Program-made: the position numbers and the translations under genes
Notes under the pieces: model-generated
Database searches by the model: none
What the model saw: only the letters and a program-made list of their open reading frames with translations
What the model was told of the DNA's origin: nothing
Shown here: in pieces, positions 26,076-34,011 of the stretch
How positions within the stretch are numbered: the first letter of the stretch is position 1
Layout of the letters: every line of letters starts with the position of its first letter
Source: Oscillospiraceae bacterium
GTDB lineage: Bacteria; Bacillota; Clostridia; Oscillospirales; Ruminococcaceae
Direction: 5' to 3'
Length of the DNA: 48,220 nucleotides
Assembly: GCA_017438745.1 (NCBI GenBank)
Contig: JAFRUS010000085.1
Span: 1 to 48,220 of the forward strand

Positions 26076-27474
26076 ATCCAGTCCTCCGGTCAGTTGATTT
26101 CTTGAGTACCGGTGCAGTACCGGTCTCTTCCTTTATCATGTCTGAGATCTCATTGGCGTAGCGGTTTATCTTGTCGAAACTTTTTCCTTCGACCATTACC
26201 CTGATAACAGGCTCGTCTCCGGCTTCACGGACAAATATGCGTCCGTCATCACCGAGGCCGTACTGCCTTCTTTCAATGAGATCGGTTATGTTGTGATTGT
26301 TTTTCCAGAGTTCCTTGTACTCCGGAAGTATGCCTACATTTATAAGCACCTGCGGATATTTCTCCATTACGGAAGTAAGCTCGGACATTTTCTTCCCGGA
26401 CTTTTTCAGTGCATCCAGCAGTTCCATTGCCGTAAGGAACCCGTCCGCCGTTGTGGAAAGCTCCGGAAGGAGCACCTTTCCGTTCTGTTCGCCGCCGAGA
26501 GTGTAGCCGCTGTCGAGAAGTTTCTCGTTAATACAGCGTTCACCCGGTCTTGAGGTGATGACTTCTATTTCATTTGACTCCGCGAAGTGCCTGAAACCGA
26601 AGTTCGAGGTATCGGTGATGACCACCGTGTCGTCCTTCAGCTTGTCTTCATTCTTGTAGTGGAGTGAAAGAACCGCCATTATCTGGTCGCCGTCAATGAC
26701 GTCTCCCTTTTCGTCGAGGGCGAGGCATTTTCCAACATCGCCGTCGAACACGAGACCTATGTCGGCACGTCTTTCGACTATCATCTTAGCCATTGCCGCG
26801 GTATTAAGAACTCCGCAGCGGCTGTTTATGTTCATTCCGTCAGGCTTGTCGTTTATCATGATGCACTTTACGCCCAGTGCCGAAAAAAGCTTTTCCGCAG
26901 TGGATGAGGCACATCCGTTGGCGCAGTCGATGACTGCCCTTATACCTGTAAAGTCGTACCGTCCTGTTTTCAGAAGATGCCGGATGTAATCCCACTCGGC
27001 ATTCTTGTAGGCAATTGCCTTTCCGACTCTCTCGTGTGATACGAGAGGGATTATTTCAGGATGACGGCAGACCGTATTTTCAAGTTCATCTTCAACGTCC
27101 TCGGATATTTTGTATCCGGTTCCGGAGAAGATCTTGAGACCGTTTATCTCATAGCTTCTGTGCGCCGCAGTTACCATTACACCGGCATCTGCCTTGCTTG
27201 ATCTGGTAAGATGGGCTACCGCAGCCGACGGTATTACACCGAGTCTCACAACGTCAGCACCTGCTGAACAGATACCGGCCACAAGAGCACTTTCGAGTAT
27301 GCCGGAGGACAGACGTGTGTCCATGCCGACAAAGACCGTCACCCTGTGCTGAAGTTTGCGTGACAGGGCGAGCACAAGAGCTCTTCCGGTATTCATGACC
27401 ATTTCACATGTTATTTCGGTTATAGCCGTTCCGACTATACCGTCAGGAGTAAATAATCTGTCCATCGCAGACAC
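26059..27474 (-). CDS. GlmM-like phosphohexomutase homologue with degenerate active site (probable pseudoenzyme)
   Basis: The protein, up to 471 residues, aligns end to end with phosphoglucosamine mutase, which makes glucosamine-1-phosphate for the cell wall, but all key motifs are changed. FGTDGIRG reads FTPDGIVG; the phosphoserine loop SASHNP reads TAAHRS, so the catalytic Ser is Ala; the magnesium loop DGDGDR reads DGDVGK; NSGH reads QNGK; the phosphate loop RKSGTEP reads REAGDEP. Surrounding structural sequence (VIDCANG, VIDGDQIM, IRVMVEG) is kept and the frame is intact. It is therefore unlikely to be a working mutase and may be a binding or regulatory protein. Start is GTG at 27474 or ATG at 27465. 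It lies between ruvB and the methyltransferase gene. Confidence 0.85.
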   Translation of the reverse strand: MSAMDRLFTPDGIVGTAITEITCEMVMNTGRALVLALSRKLQHRVTVFVGMDTRLSSGILESALVAGICSAGADVVRLGVIPSAAVAHLTRSSKADAGVMVTAAHRSYEINGLKIFSGTGYKISEDVEDELENTVCRHPEIIPLVSHERVGKAIAYKNAEWDYIRHLLKTGRYDFTGIRAVIDCANGCASSTAEKLFSALGVKCIMINDKPDGMNINSRCGVLNTAAMAKMIVERRADIGLVFDGDVGKCLALDEKGDVIDGDQIMAVLSLHYKNEDKLKDDTVVITDTSNFGFRHFAESNEIEVITSRPGERCINEKLLDSGYTLGGEQNGKVLLPELSTTADGFLTAMELLDALKKSGKKMSELTSVMEKYPQVLINVGILPEYKELWKNNHNITDLIERRQYGLGDDGRIFVREAGDEPVIRVMVEGKSFDKINRYANEISDMIKEETGTAPVLKKSTDRRTGFENSR

Positions 27475-27485
27475 TCATCCTTTCA

Positions 27486-28544
27486 TCAGAATGATAGCTG
27501 TTTACCGTTTTCTCCGTCATCCGGGGTCGCAAATCCCAGATGCTCGTAGGCAAGCTTTGTGGCGCATCTTCCTCTCGGAGTTCTTGCAAGGAATCCGAGC
27601 TGCATGAGGAAAGGTTCACACATATCTTCCAGTGTGACCGCTTCCTCACCGATGGCGGATGCAAGCGTGTCCAGTCCCACCGGACCGCCGTTGTAGCCTT
27701 TTATTATCATGGTAAGCATTCTCTTGTCAATGCTGTCGAGCCCGATCGGATCTATTTCAAGACGGTCGAGGGCTATGGAGGCAAGATCCTTCGTGATGAC
27801 GCCGTTTCCAATTACATCGGCGAAATCGCGCACACGCTTTAAAAGCCGGTTTGCAATACGCGGCGTGCCGCGTGCTCTTCCTGCGATCTCAGCGGCTCCG
27901 TCAGGATCGCACTGTATTCCGAGGATCATGCTGCTTCTGCGTATAATGTCACAGAGCTGTTCCTTCGTGTAAAGTTCAAGCCTGAGTATTACGCCGAAAC
28001 GGTCACGAAGCGGCGAAGTGAGCTGACCTGCCCTTGTGGTAGCACCTACAAGAGTGAATTTCGGAAGGTCTATACGTATCGAACGTGCAGACGGCCCTTT
28101 TCCTATCATAATGTCCAGCACGTTGTCTTCAAGTGCCGGATAGAGAACTTCTTCAATTGACTTGGAAAGACGGTGTATCTCGTCGATGAAGAGAACGTCA
28201 TTTTCCGAAAGATTGGTAAGCAGTGCCGCTAAGTCCCCCGGCTTTTCAATTGCCGGACCGGATGTTATCCTGAGATTCGAACCCATTTCGTGTGCGATAA
28301 TGCCCGAAAGTGTGGTTTTACCAAGTCCCGGAGGCCCGTAGAGAAGAACGTGGTCAAGAGCCTCGCCTCTTCTTTTGGCTGCTTCTATGTAAACTGCAAG
28401 GTTTTCTTTGGCCTTGTCCTGACCGATGTACTCGGCAAGACATTTAGGTCTGAGCGAAACCTCGATGTCGCTGTCATCATTTGTGACTTCCGGCGTTACC
28501 ACACGGTCGTCGGTTTCAAAGATCTTTTCACTTGTTTCGATCAA
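27486..28544 (-). CDS. ruvB: Holliday junction branch migration helicase RuvB
   Basis: RuvB is the hexameric motor that drives branch migration of Holliday junctions with RuvA. The 352-residue protein has Walker [10 protein letters not shown], Walker [11 protein letters not shown], sensor I VGATTRAG, the GVILRLELY segment and the C-terminal winged helix ([10 protein letters not shown]). Length is typical. The start is TTG at 28544 behind AAGGGGG, 12 bases after ruvA. Confidence 0.97.
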   Translation of the reverse strand: MIETSEKIFETDDRVVTPEVTNDDSDIEVSLRPKCLAEYIGQDKAKENLAVYIEAAKRRGEALDHVLLYGPPGLGKTTLSGIIAHEMGSNLRITSGPAIEKPGDLAALLTNLSENDVLFIDEIHRLSKSIEEVLYPALEDNVLDIMIGKGPSARSIRIDLPKFTLVGATTRAGQLTSPLRDRFGVILRLELYTKEQLCDIIRRSSMILGIQCDPDGAAEIAGRARGTPRIANRLLKRVRDFADVIGNGVITKDLASIALDRLEIDPIGLDSIDKRMLTMIIKGYNGGPVGLDTLASAIGEEAVTLEDMCEPFLMQLGFLARTPRGRCATKLAYEHLGFATPDDGENGKQLSF

Positions 28545-28556
28545 AGCGTTTCCCCC

Positions 28557-29171
28557 TTATAAGTTCATTCTCTGTGCCATGATCTTAAGTGCCTGCCTGA
28601 TAAGTTCGGCAGACGGAAGGGTCTGATCAAGTCCTGCAAGTACAGGAGCGATCTCGGACTGTGTGTATCCGAGAACGAGCAGAGCTGAAAATGCCTCGGA
28701 GACTGCCGATCCGTCGGATACCGGAACAGCCGGTCCGCCTGATGCGGCAGAAAAATCTATATTGTTTTCCTTGACTATCTTGTCCTTGAGTTCAAGAACG
28801 ATCCTCTGTGCCGTCTTGGCACCGATGCCCTTGGTCTTCGTAAGAGTTTTGCTGTCCTCTGAAGCGACCAGAAGAGCAAACTGCTCGGAATTCACATCGG
28901 AAAGGATGGAGAGCGCAGCCTTCGGACCGACACCTGAAACGGAGATGAGCATCTTGAAACAGTTGAGTTCCTGCTTCGTGGCAAATCCGAACAGTTCCAT
29001 GCAGTCCTCCCTTACGTGAAGGTAAGTGTAGAGCATGACCTCCGAACCTTTTTCGCCAAGTGCCGCAAGGGTCTGAAGCGTTGTTCTGCAGGCATATCCC
29101 ACACCGCCGCATTCAACTACAGCAAGTTCTGTTTCTCGAAGCACGAGTTTTCCTCTTACACTATATATCAT
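28557..29171 (-). CDS. ruvA: Holliday junction DNA helicase subunit RuvA
   Basis: RuvA binds the four-way junction and loads RuvB. The 204-residue protein has the N-terminal OB fold (MIYSVRGKLV), two helix-hairpin-helix segments (LISVSGVGPKAALSIL and TKGIGAKTAQRIVLEL) and the C-terminal RuvB-contact domain (about 150-204). The ATG lies inside the 3' end of ruvC (11-base overlap), so translation is probably coupled. Confidence 0.97.
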   Translation of the reverse strand: MIYSVRGKLVLRETELAVVECGGVGYACRTTLQTLAALGEKGSEVMLYTYLHVREDCMELFGFATKQELNCFKMLISVSGVGPKAALSILSDVNSEQFALLVASEDSKTLTKTKGIGAKTAQRIVLELKDKIVKENNIDFSAASGGPAVPVSDGSAVSEAFSALLVLGYTQSEIAPVLAGLDQTLPSAELIRQALKIMAQRMNL

Positions 29172-29661
29172 ATTTTTTCCTCATTTCCTCTCCGCCCGCA
29201 CAGTGTCCGTGACATATGGCGATGGCTATTGCATCGGCAGTATCGTCCGGCTTCGGTACTTCTGCAAGCTTCAGTATACGCTTTACCATGTCCATGACCT
29301 GTTTCTTTTCAGCCTTACCGTAACCTACCACACTCTGCTTCACCTGAAGCGGTGTATACTCGTAAACAGGAACATCAGCAAGAGCAGCCGCAAGATTTAT
29401 TACTCCTCGCGCCTGGGCAACATCGATGGCTGTTTTCTGGTTTGTGGTGAAGTAAAGCTTTTCGACTGCCATGCAGTCGGGTTTGTACCTTTCGATAATG
29501 TACTGCATATCGTTAAAAATGTTTTTCAGTCTTCCGTTAAAGTCGGTATGCGCTTCGGTAAATATGGCGCCGTATTCCACCGGCGTAAACTTTACTTTAT
29601 CATAATCAAGGACTCCGAATCCGACTATCGCGTAGCCCGGATCTATTCCGAGTATTCTCAA
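29161..29661 (-). CDS. ruvC: Crossover junction endodeoxyribonuclease RuvC
   Basis: RuvC cuts Holliday junctions. All four acidic active-site positions are present in 166 residues: Asp in GIDPGYAIVGFG (about 7), Glu in VEKLYF (about 66), and the C-terminal Asp pair in DDTADAIAIAICH. The start is TTG at 29661, eight bases after AGAGAGG. It is the first gene of the long operon, about 50 bases from a consensus promoter. Confidence 0.97.
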   Translation of the reverse strand: MRILGIDPGYAIVGFGVLDYDKVKFTPVEYGAIFTEAHTDFNGRLKNIFNDMQYIIERYKPDCMAVEKLYFTTNQKTAIDVAQARGVINLAAALADVPVYEYTPLQVKQSVVGYGKAEKKQVMDMVKRILKLAEVPKPDDTADAIAIAICHGHCAGGEEMRKKYDI

Positions 29662-29718
29662 ACGTATTACCTCTCTGTCAATAACTGTAAATTCTAAAAT
29701 GCATACATAATCAAGTTA

Positions 29719-29747
29719 ATTATATCATAAACCGGACTAATTTTCAA
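29719..29747 (-). promoter_or_regulatory. Sigma-A promoter of the ruvCAB-ecf-truA operon
   Basis: Minus-strand TTGAAA (29742-29747), 17-base spacer, TATAAT (29719-29724). No later strong promoter or terminator was noticed down to the end of truA. No LexA-type box could be seen beside it. Confidence 0.87.
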
Positions 29748-29802
29748 TCAGTTTTTTTGTATATGTACGCTTGTCTTTCCGAAGGATTCAGAAAAACAGA
29801 AA

Positions 29803-29842
29803 GCAGTCCGGAGATCACGCATCTGCGTGGTTTCCGGACTGC
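29803..29842 (-). terminator. Terminator after the PP2C gene
   Basis: A long stem of GCAGTCCGGA and TCCGGACTGC with further pairs CACGCA/TGCGTG inside, followed by TTTCTGTTTTT on the minus strand. It ends the pheA-PP2C transcript. Confidence 0.85.
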
Positions 29843-29875
29843 ACTATAAGCAATTATGTGCATATATGCACGGAT

Positions 29876-30625
29876 CTACGGCATATATGTTACAGCGACA
29901 ACGGAAATGTTGTCACGGCATCCCTTGTTGAGGGAACGTTTTACCATCTCCTCGAGACGTTTCATCATCGGCATCGGCATCGAAAGTATTTCCTCAATCT
30001 CGGACTTGACGATGTAATCTGAAAGGCCGTCTGAACAGATGAGGAAAACATCGCCGTGTTCAAGAGGCTCCCTGATCACGTTCACATCAATGTTCGGCTG
30101 CGCCGTGGTGTTTCCGAGCACCGGCATGATGATGTTTCTGTGGACATGGTTACGCTTTTCCTCGTAGCCAATCTTGCCCTGTTCGTAAAGCATCTCAACT
30201 AAGGACTGGTCCTTGGAGATCTGTTTGAGTTTTGAATCCCTGAAGCGGTAAAGCCTCGAATCTCCGACGTTCATGCAGCACATTTTCTGATCTTCATCCA
30301 CCGCGATACCGCATATGGTGGTCTGCATGTTCGATGAGTTTTTGTGCACCGTGCCGTAGCGCTGAAGGTGCTTGTGTATCCTGCTTATTTCGTTGGTAAG
30401 GTTTACCTGGCTGCTGTACTCCTGCTTCGCAAGTTCCGCAAGGCACATCTTTGAAGCGATGTCACCGGATTTTTCACCGGAAACACCGTCGCATACGGCA
30501 GCAATAAAAGGTTTGGTTATCTCGGTCTCCACTGTTCCTTCTGTCAGGACTATATTATCTATGAGGACTGCATCCTCGTTTCTCTCCTTAACGCCCTGTT
30601 CTGTTACTGCACAGCAATAAAACAT
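29876..30625 (-). CDS. PP2C-family serine/threonine protein phosphatase
   Basis: Metal-dependent protein phosphatase of 249 residues, cytoplasmic. PP2C motifs in order: ERNEDA (first metal-binding region), VCDGVSGEKSG (the usual DGxGG with an altered second half), MNVGDSRLYRF, CSDGLSDY and DNISVVAVTY. Such enzymes (PrpC/Stp type) reverse Hanks-kinase phosphorylation, but no kinase gene is adjacent. GGAGA precedes the ATG. It follows pheA by about 60 bases. Confidence 0.9.
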   Translation of the reverse strand: MFYCCAVTEQGVKERNEDAVLIDNIVLTEGTVETEITKPFIAAVCDGVSGEKSGDIASKMCLAELAKQEYSSQVNLTNEISRIHKHLQRYGTVHKNSSNMQTTICGIAVDEDQKMCCMNVGDSRLYRFRDSKLKQISKDQSLVEMLYEQGKIGYEEKRNHVHRNIIMPVLGNTTAQPNIDVNVIREPLEHGDVFLICSDGLSDYIVKSEIEEILSMPMPMMKRLEEMVKRSLNKGCRDNISVVAVTYMP

Positions 30626-30686
30626 AGGTTTTTCTCCATTTCTGCCTGAAAGAACGATCTGTCAGGCGGTCTGTCAAAAAGATCAG

Positions 30687-31808
30687 TTATTCGATATCTT
30701 CGCTGTAGTTGCCGAGGAATCTGAAATCCTTGAGCTCGTTCTGAAGTGAAACGAGAAGAGCGTTTACACGTTCGTCATCCACGCTGCCTTCAAAATCGAG
30801 ATAAAAAACAACATCAAAGTTGCCCTGATGACGCGGACGGCTTTCGATCCTTAAAAGATTGAGTCCGGCAACACGGAACTTTGTAAGCATTCTGTAGAGT
30901 GAACCTTCGTCGTCAGAAAGTGACATGATCACCGATACTCTGTTCGCATCCTGTTCGACCATCGGGTCGCGTGCGATACAGACAAATCTTGTGAAGTTTG
31001 ATTCTTCATCGGAAATATTAGTTTCAAGTATTTTTAAGTTGTAAAGTCTTGCACATTTTTCAGAACAGATAGCAGCGATCTTCTTATCACTCTTTGCAAC
31101 GAGCTTTGCTGCAGTGGCTGTGCTTGCGTAGTGAACGGTCTTGAGATCGTGCTCACGAAGGAATCCCGAACACTGCATAAGTGCCTGCGGATGTGAGTAA
31201 ACTGCTTCAACTTCATCAAGGGCTGCAGCATTTGCAGCAGCGAGACAGTGTCTGATCGGTATTCTCACCATTCTGTTTATATACACCTTGTACTTCCACA
31301 TAAGGTCATAGACCGGTGAGATGGAACCAGTGCTTGAATTCTGTACCGGAATGATACCAAAATCGATGCTTCCGTCTTCAACAGCTCTGAAAACATCTTC
31401 AAACTCACGGTAGAACTCGACTTTTTTACGGTTTCCGAAAATCCACTTTGTAGCCTCTTCGGAATTTGATCCCTTCACACCGTAACAGCCCACCTTACAG
31501 TCAAGCGGTGCGCTGAAATCGATGTGGTCAACAAAAGTAACGCCCTTGTTTATCTCGCACTGCTGATAGCTTTTGCTGATATCCATTATATTAGAGAAAA
31601 GCACTGCTGCACTGTCTTCAAACTTCGGTTCGGCCTTTTTCTTGATGCCGTCGATAACTTCCTTTTCCCTGCCTGTCTGAAGAACATTTACTTTGTTCTT
31701 TTTCTTGTATTCAGCCACCTGAAGGCAGAGTTCCATTCTTTTCTGGAACAATTCGAGCATCTCACCGTCAAGAATGTCGATCTGGTCTCTGAGCTCTTTT
31801 AAATCCAT
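30687..31808 (-). CDS. pheA: Bifunctional chorismate mutase/prephenate dehydratase (P-protein)
   Basis: Catalyses chorismate to prephenate to phenylpyruvate in phenylalanine synthesis. The start is set at the ATG at 31808, which follows AAAGGAA; this gives 373 residues. In order: AroQ-type chorismate mutase helix bundle (about 1-88, LRDQIDILDGEMLELFQKR), prephenate dehydratase (about 100-280, with NSSTGSI and SNFTRF), and ACT domain (about 285-370) with the ESRP motif that binds phenylalanine for feedback control. A hairpin cluster lies upstream; no leader peptide or T-box was seen. Confidence 0.95.
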   Translation of the reverse strand: MDLKELRDQIDILDGEMLELFQKRMELCLQVAEYKKKNKVNVLQTGREKEVIDGIKKKAEPKFEDSAAVLFSNIMDISKSYQQCEINKGVTFVDHIDFSAPLDCKVGCYGVKGSNSEEATKWIFGNRKKVEFYREFEDVFRAVEDGSIDFGIIPVQNSSTGSISPVYDLMWKYKVYINRMVRIPIRHCLAAANAAALDEVEAVYSHPQALMQCSGFLREHDLKTVHYASTATAAKLVAKSDKKIAAICSEKCARLYNLKILETNISDEESNFTRFVCIARDPMVEQDANRVSVIMSLSDDEGSLYRMLTKFRVAGLNLLRIESRPRHQGNFDVVFYLDFEGSVDDERVNALLVSLQNELKDFRFLGNYSEDIE

Positions 31809-31855
31809 AAATATATTCCTTTCCGGGTCAAAACTTTTTACCAAAAATGCTGATC

Positions 31856-31946
31856 AATTCACAGAACCGGCGGAGCCGGTTCTGTGAATTGGTGGAAAAT
31901 ACGGGGCTTCGCCCCGATTCCCCATGCTGATTTATGAATAAATCAG
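31856..31946. repeat. Cluster of three perfect palindromes upstream of pheA
   Basis: Three stems follow each other: a 16-bp stem with loop GGA (31856-31890, arms AATTCACAGAACCGGC and complement), CGGGGC-TTC-GCCCCG (31902-31916), and CTGATTTAT-GA-ATAAATCAG (31927-31946). TGCTGAT occurs on both flanks. The style resembles REP-like elements or the repeat family at 40.9-44.3 kb, but the sequence is different. It lies between a leftward gene and pheA. Confidence 0.7.
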
Positions 31947-31969
31947 AAAATGTTTACTATACAAAAATT

Positions 31970-32004
31970 GCTGTGAAGTCATACATACGCGATAGCTTCA
32001 CAGC
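31970..32004 (-). terminator. Terminator of the signal-peptidase-like gene
   Basis: GCTGTGAAG and CTTCACAGC enclose a 17-base loop and are followed on the minus strand by ATTTTTG. It lies 12 bases past the stop at 32016. Confidence 0.72.
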
Positions 32005-32015
32005 ATCATTTTGTT

Positions 32016-33356
32016 TTAATCAAGTTTCTTCTTTTCTTCCTCGAGGATCTTAATAAGATCGTCGATAGAGTCTGCATTGATCTTCTTTGCAGGCTTTGCC
32101 GGTTTCTTCTTAGCCGGAGCCTTTGCAGGTGCAGGAGCTGCTTTCTTTACAGGTGCCGGAGCAGGTTCTGCTTCAGTTTCTGGTGTATGCTTTATCTCAG
32201 CTGCTGCCGCAGTAAGGTTTTCGATCATCTGTTCGTAACGGTAAGAAGGTCTTACGCTGAGCGGTACTTCCTGGAATGCAGGAACTTCTTCCTTTTCCTC
32301 TTCCTTTGCAGGAGCTTCAGAAACCGCAGGAGTTTCAGGTTCGCTGCTCTTTGCAGGTTCTGCAGTAAATTCCGCAAATTCGTACTTGTTTACCTTTTCA
32401 GCCGCTGGAGCTGCTGGTGTTTCCTGAACAGGTGCCTGTTCCATTACAGGTTCAGGTATTACCGGAGCCGGTGCAGGAGCTGGTGCTACAGGAGCTGCTT
32501 CCGGAACAGGAGCAGGTATCTGTGATGCCGCATTGAACTCAGCGTCAGCTTTTCTCTTGTATTCCTCAAAGCTGAACGGTGCCGGATCAGGATCGGAAAC
32601 AGGTGCTTCAGAAACAGTGCTTTCTGCTGCTTCAGCTTCGCGTACCGCAGCTTCAACTCTTGCTCTTGCTGCCATAGCACTCTCAGCTTCAGCCGCAGCC
32701 TTTTCAGCCATGAGCTTTCTGTGTTCTTCAGCTCTCTTTTCTTCGTTTCTCTTCTGCTTTCTCTTTTCCTCGATGAAAAGTTCAGCTTCGAGAAGGTCGT
32801 CATCGTATCTGAGTTTCTTTGCTCTGATAGCTGCGATCGAAAGGATTATAAGAAGGAATGCAGGGAGAACCATGAGTGCGATTACGCCCTTGAATTCCGT
32901 TGAAAATGCAAGTATCTCACCGATGAGGTCATCCTTGTTGTAAACTGTTCCGTAGATTTTTGAAGCAGGAACTGAGTAAACAGTATCAAGTGAAGCCATG
33001 AGGTCTGATCTGAGGTTGTAGGAAAGTGATCCGTTCTCATTCTGAGTGATCGATTCAAGGCTTAAGATCCTCTTTCCCTCTTCTCCTGTTGAACAGAGAA
33101 CATAGGTGTTTTCCACCGGCTTTTCAGTGTGATCGATGAAACAAAGTGAATTCTCCGCGATATTCTTAGCATCGGTAGAACGATTTATGAAAAAAGTCAT
33201 ATGATAATCAAGAAAATCGATCCTTGGTGCGCTGTCCTTATTACGGAAAACAAGGTTTGCTCCTACGGAAACGACGAGAACAAGGAACAGAACAAACGAA
33301 AGCAGTCCCCTGATAAAACCTAAAAAAACAGAGCCGAAACTTCTTCTTCTAGCCAT
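32016..33356 (-). CDS. Signal-peptidase-fold-like membrane protein with long Pro/Ala-rich cytoplasmic tail
   Basis: A 446-residue protein. An N-terminal helix (about 15-35), an outer domain of about 130 residues and a second helix (about 158-176) resemble S26B/SipW-type signal peptidases in strand order (TYVLCST, then KIYGTVYNKDDLIGEI). I see no catalytic Ser-Met-x-Pro or THRI motif, so activity is doubtful. After the second helix come a Lys/Glu/Ala coiled coil (about 185-250), a Pro/Ala/Glu-rich region (about 260-420) and a basic PAKKKPAKPAKK stretch near the end. This tail could reach partners in the cytoplasm. AAAGGAAG precedes the ATG, and two 20-bp direct repeats lie just upstream. The peptidase link is inferred. 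Confidence 0.6.
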   Translation of the reverse strand: MARRRSFGSVFLGFIRGLLSFVLFLVLVVSVGANLVFRNKDSAPRIDFLDYHMTFFINRSTDAKNIAENSLCFIDHTEKPVENTYVLCSTGEEGKRILSLESITQNENGSLSYNLRSDLMASLDTVYSVPASKIYGTVYNKDDLIGEILAFSTEFKGVIALMVLPAFLLIILSIAAIRAKKLRYDDDLLEAELFIEEKRKQKRNEEKRAEEHRKLMAEKAAAEAESAMAARARVEAAVREAEAAESTVSEAPVSDPDPAPFSFEEYKRKADAEFNAASQIPAPVPEAAPVAPAPAPAPVIPEPVMEQAPVQETPAAPAAEKVNKYEFAEFTAEPAKSSEPETPAVSEAPAKEEEKEEVPAFQEVPLSVRPSYRYEQMIENLTAAAAEIKHTPETEAEPAPAPVKKAAPAPAKAPAKKKPAKPAKKINADSIDDLIKILEEEKKKLD

Positions 33357-33395
33357 GATTTTCTTCCTTTCATTTTGCTTATTAATTTACTATAA

Positions 33396-33436
33396 TAAGA
33401 GTATTTTCTCTCATATTAAGAGTATTGTCTCTCATA
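33396..33436. promoter_or_regulatory. Two 20-bp direct repeats at the promoter of the signal-peptidase-like gene
   Basis: TAAGAGTATTTTCTCTCATA at 33396-33415 recurs at 33417-33436 with one change. The 21-base period is two helical turns, and each copy has an AGAG-N6-CTCT dyad. On the minus strand a TATTAT -10 box (33392-33397) touches the first copy while no -35 box is seen. This layout fits a response-regulator or repressor site. Confidence 0.62.
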
Positions 33437-33576
33437 CTTCTCATGCACGTCAGGGCATAGAAACCCCGTCATAAAAACGTATATTCATAATTATATCATA
33501 CATCTTTTTAAAAAACAATTTCAAAAACCAAAAAATAATTTTTTTTTTGTAAATTTATTAATTGTGTCAAAACCGC

Positions 33577-33605
33577 TTGACGATTACAGCTCTTTATGGT
33601 ACAAT
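33577..33605 (+). promoter_or_regulatory. Sigma-A promoter of tRNA-Thr unit
   Basis: TTGACG (33577-33582), 17-base spacer, TACAAT (33600-33605). Transcription would begin about 15 bases before the split tRNA-Thr copy and run through the intact one to the terminator at 33897. Confidence 0.85.
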
Positions 33606-33626
33606 ATCAATTGTGATTTTTTATTT

Positions 33627-33786
33627 GCTGGTGTAGCACAGCCGGTAGTGCAGCTCATTTGCTGAACAGACGAGCGCTGCCAGTGGCAGATGAAGCGAGT
33701 CTGTGAAGGGCAGAAATAACGAGTAATGCAAGGCGAACGCCGCAGCAGTACGACTATATTTCTGATCGTATATGAGCAGGTCGCAC
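33627..33786 (+). pseudogene. tRNA-Thr copy split by about 110 bp at the anticodon
   Basis: Bases 33627-33661 match the 5' half of the intact tRNA-Thr downstream, through the D arm and into the anticodon loop, with a few changes. The match resumes at 33773-33786 (TGAGCAGGTCGCA) and then decays, so the T arm and 3' acceptor are missing. The 111-base insert has several small stems and no ORF. It is too short for a group I intron. As it stands it cannot fold into a full tRNA. Confidence 0.8.
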
Positions 33787-33812
33787 GATTCAACTTTACA
33801 ATTTAATAACAT

Positions 33813-33888
33813 GCTGGTGTAGCACAGTCGGTAGTGCAGCTCATTCGTAATGAGCAGGTCGCAGGTTCGAATCCCGTCACCAGCTCCA
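33813..33888 (+). tRNA. tRNA-Thr (CGT)
   Basis: A 76-base cloverleaf with CCA encoded: acceptor GCTGGTG/CACCAGC, D stem GCAC/GTGC, anticodon loop TTCGTAA (anticodon CGT) and T loop TTCGAAT. The T stem has one A-C mismatch. It reads ACG codons. Confidence 0.95.
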
Positions 33889-33896
33889 TAAACACA

Positions 33897-33936
33897 AATA
33901 ACTACGTAGTTCGATAACTGCGTAGTTATTTTTTTG
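33897..33936 (+). terminator. Terminator of the tRNA-Thr unit
   Basis: AATAACTACG and CGTAGTTATT pair, with inner AGTT/AACT, followed by a run of T (33927-33933). Confidence 0.88.
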
Positions 33937-34011
33937 ACTTTGTTTATCTGCATAGATGTGTAGAAATATCACGCTGTAGTTTCTCTGTTCATAAACTCTT
34001 AAAGATTTCCC

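Noticed and set aside
29719..29747. LexA/SOS box at the ruv promoter
   Set aside because: No GAAC-N4-GTTC type dyad could be seen around the promoter.
31809..31855. T-box or leader-peptide control of pheA
   Set aside because: There is no T-box motif, no Phe-rich leader ORF, and the upstream palindromes do not form alternative terminator structures that I can see.
33627..33786. Group I intron in a tRNA anticodon loop
   Set aside because: The insert is about 111 bases, too short for a group I intron, and the 3' half of the tRNA is incomplete.
33584..33953. Leftward ORFs across the tRNA-Thr unit
   Set aside because: They are antisense readings of the tRNA-Thr sequences, repeated because the tRNA is duplicated.
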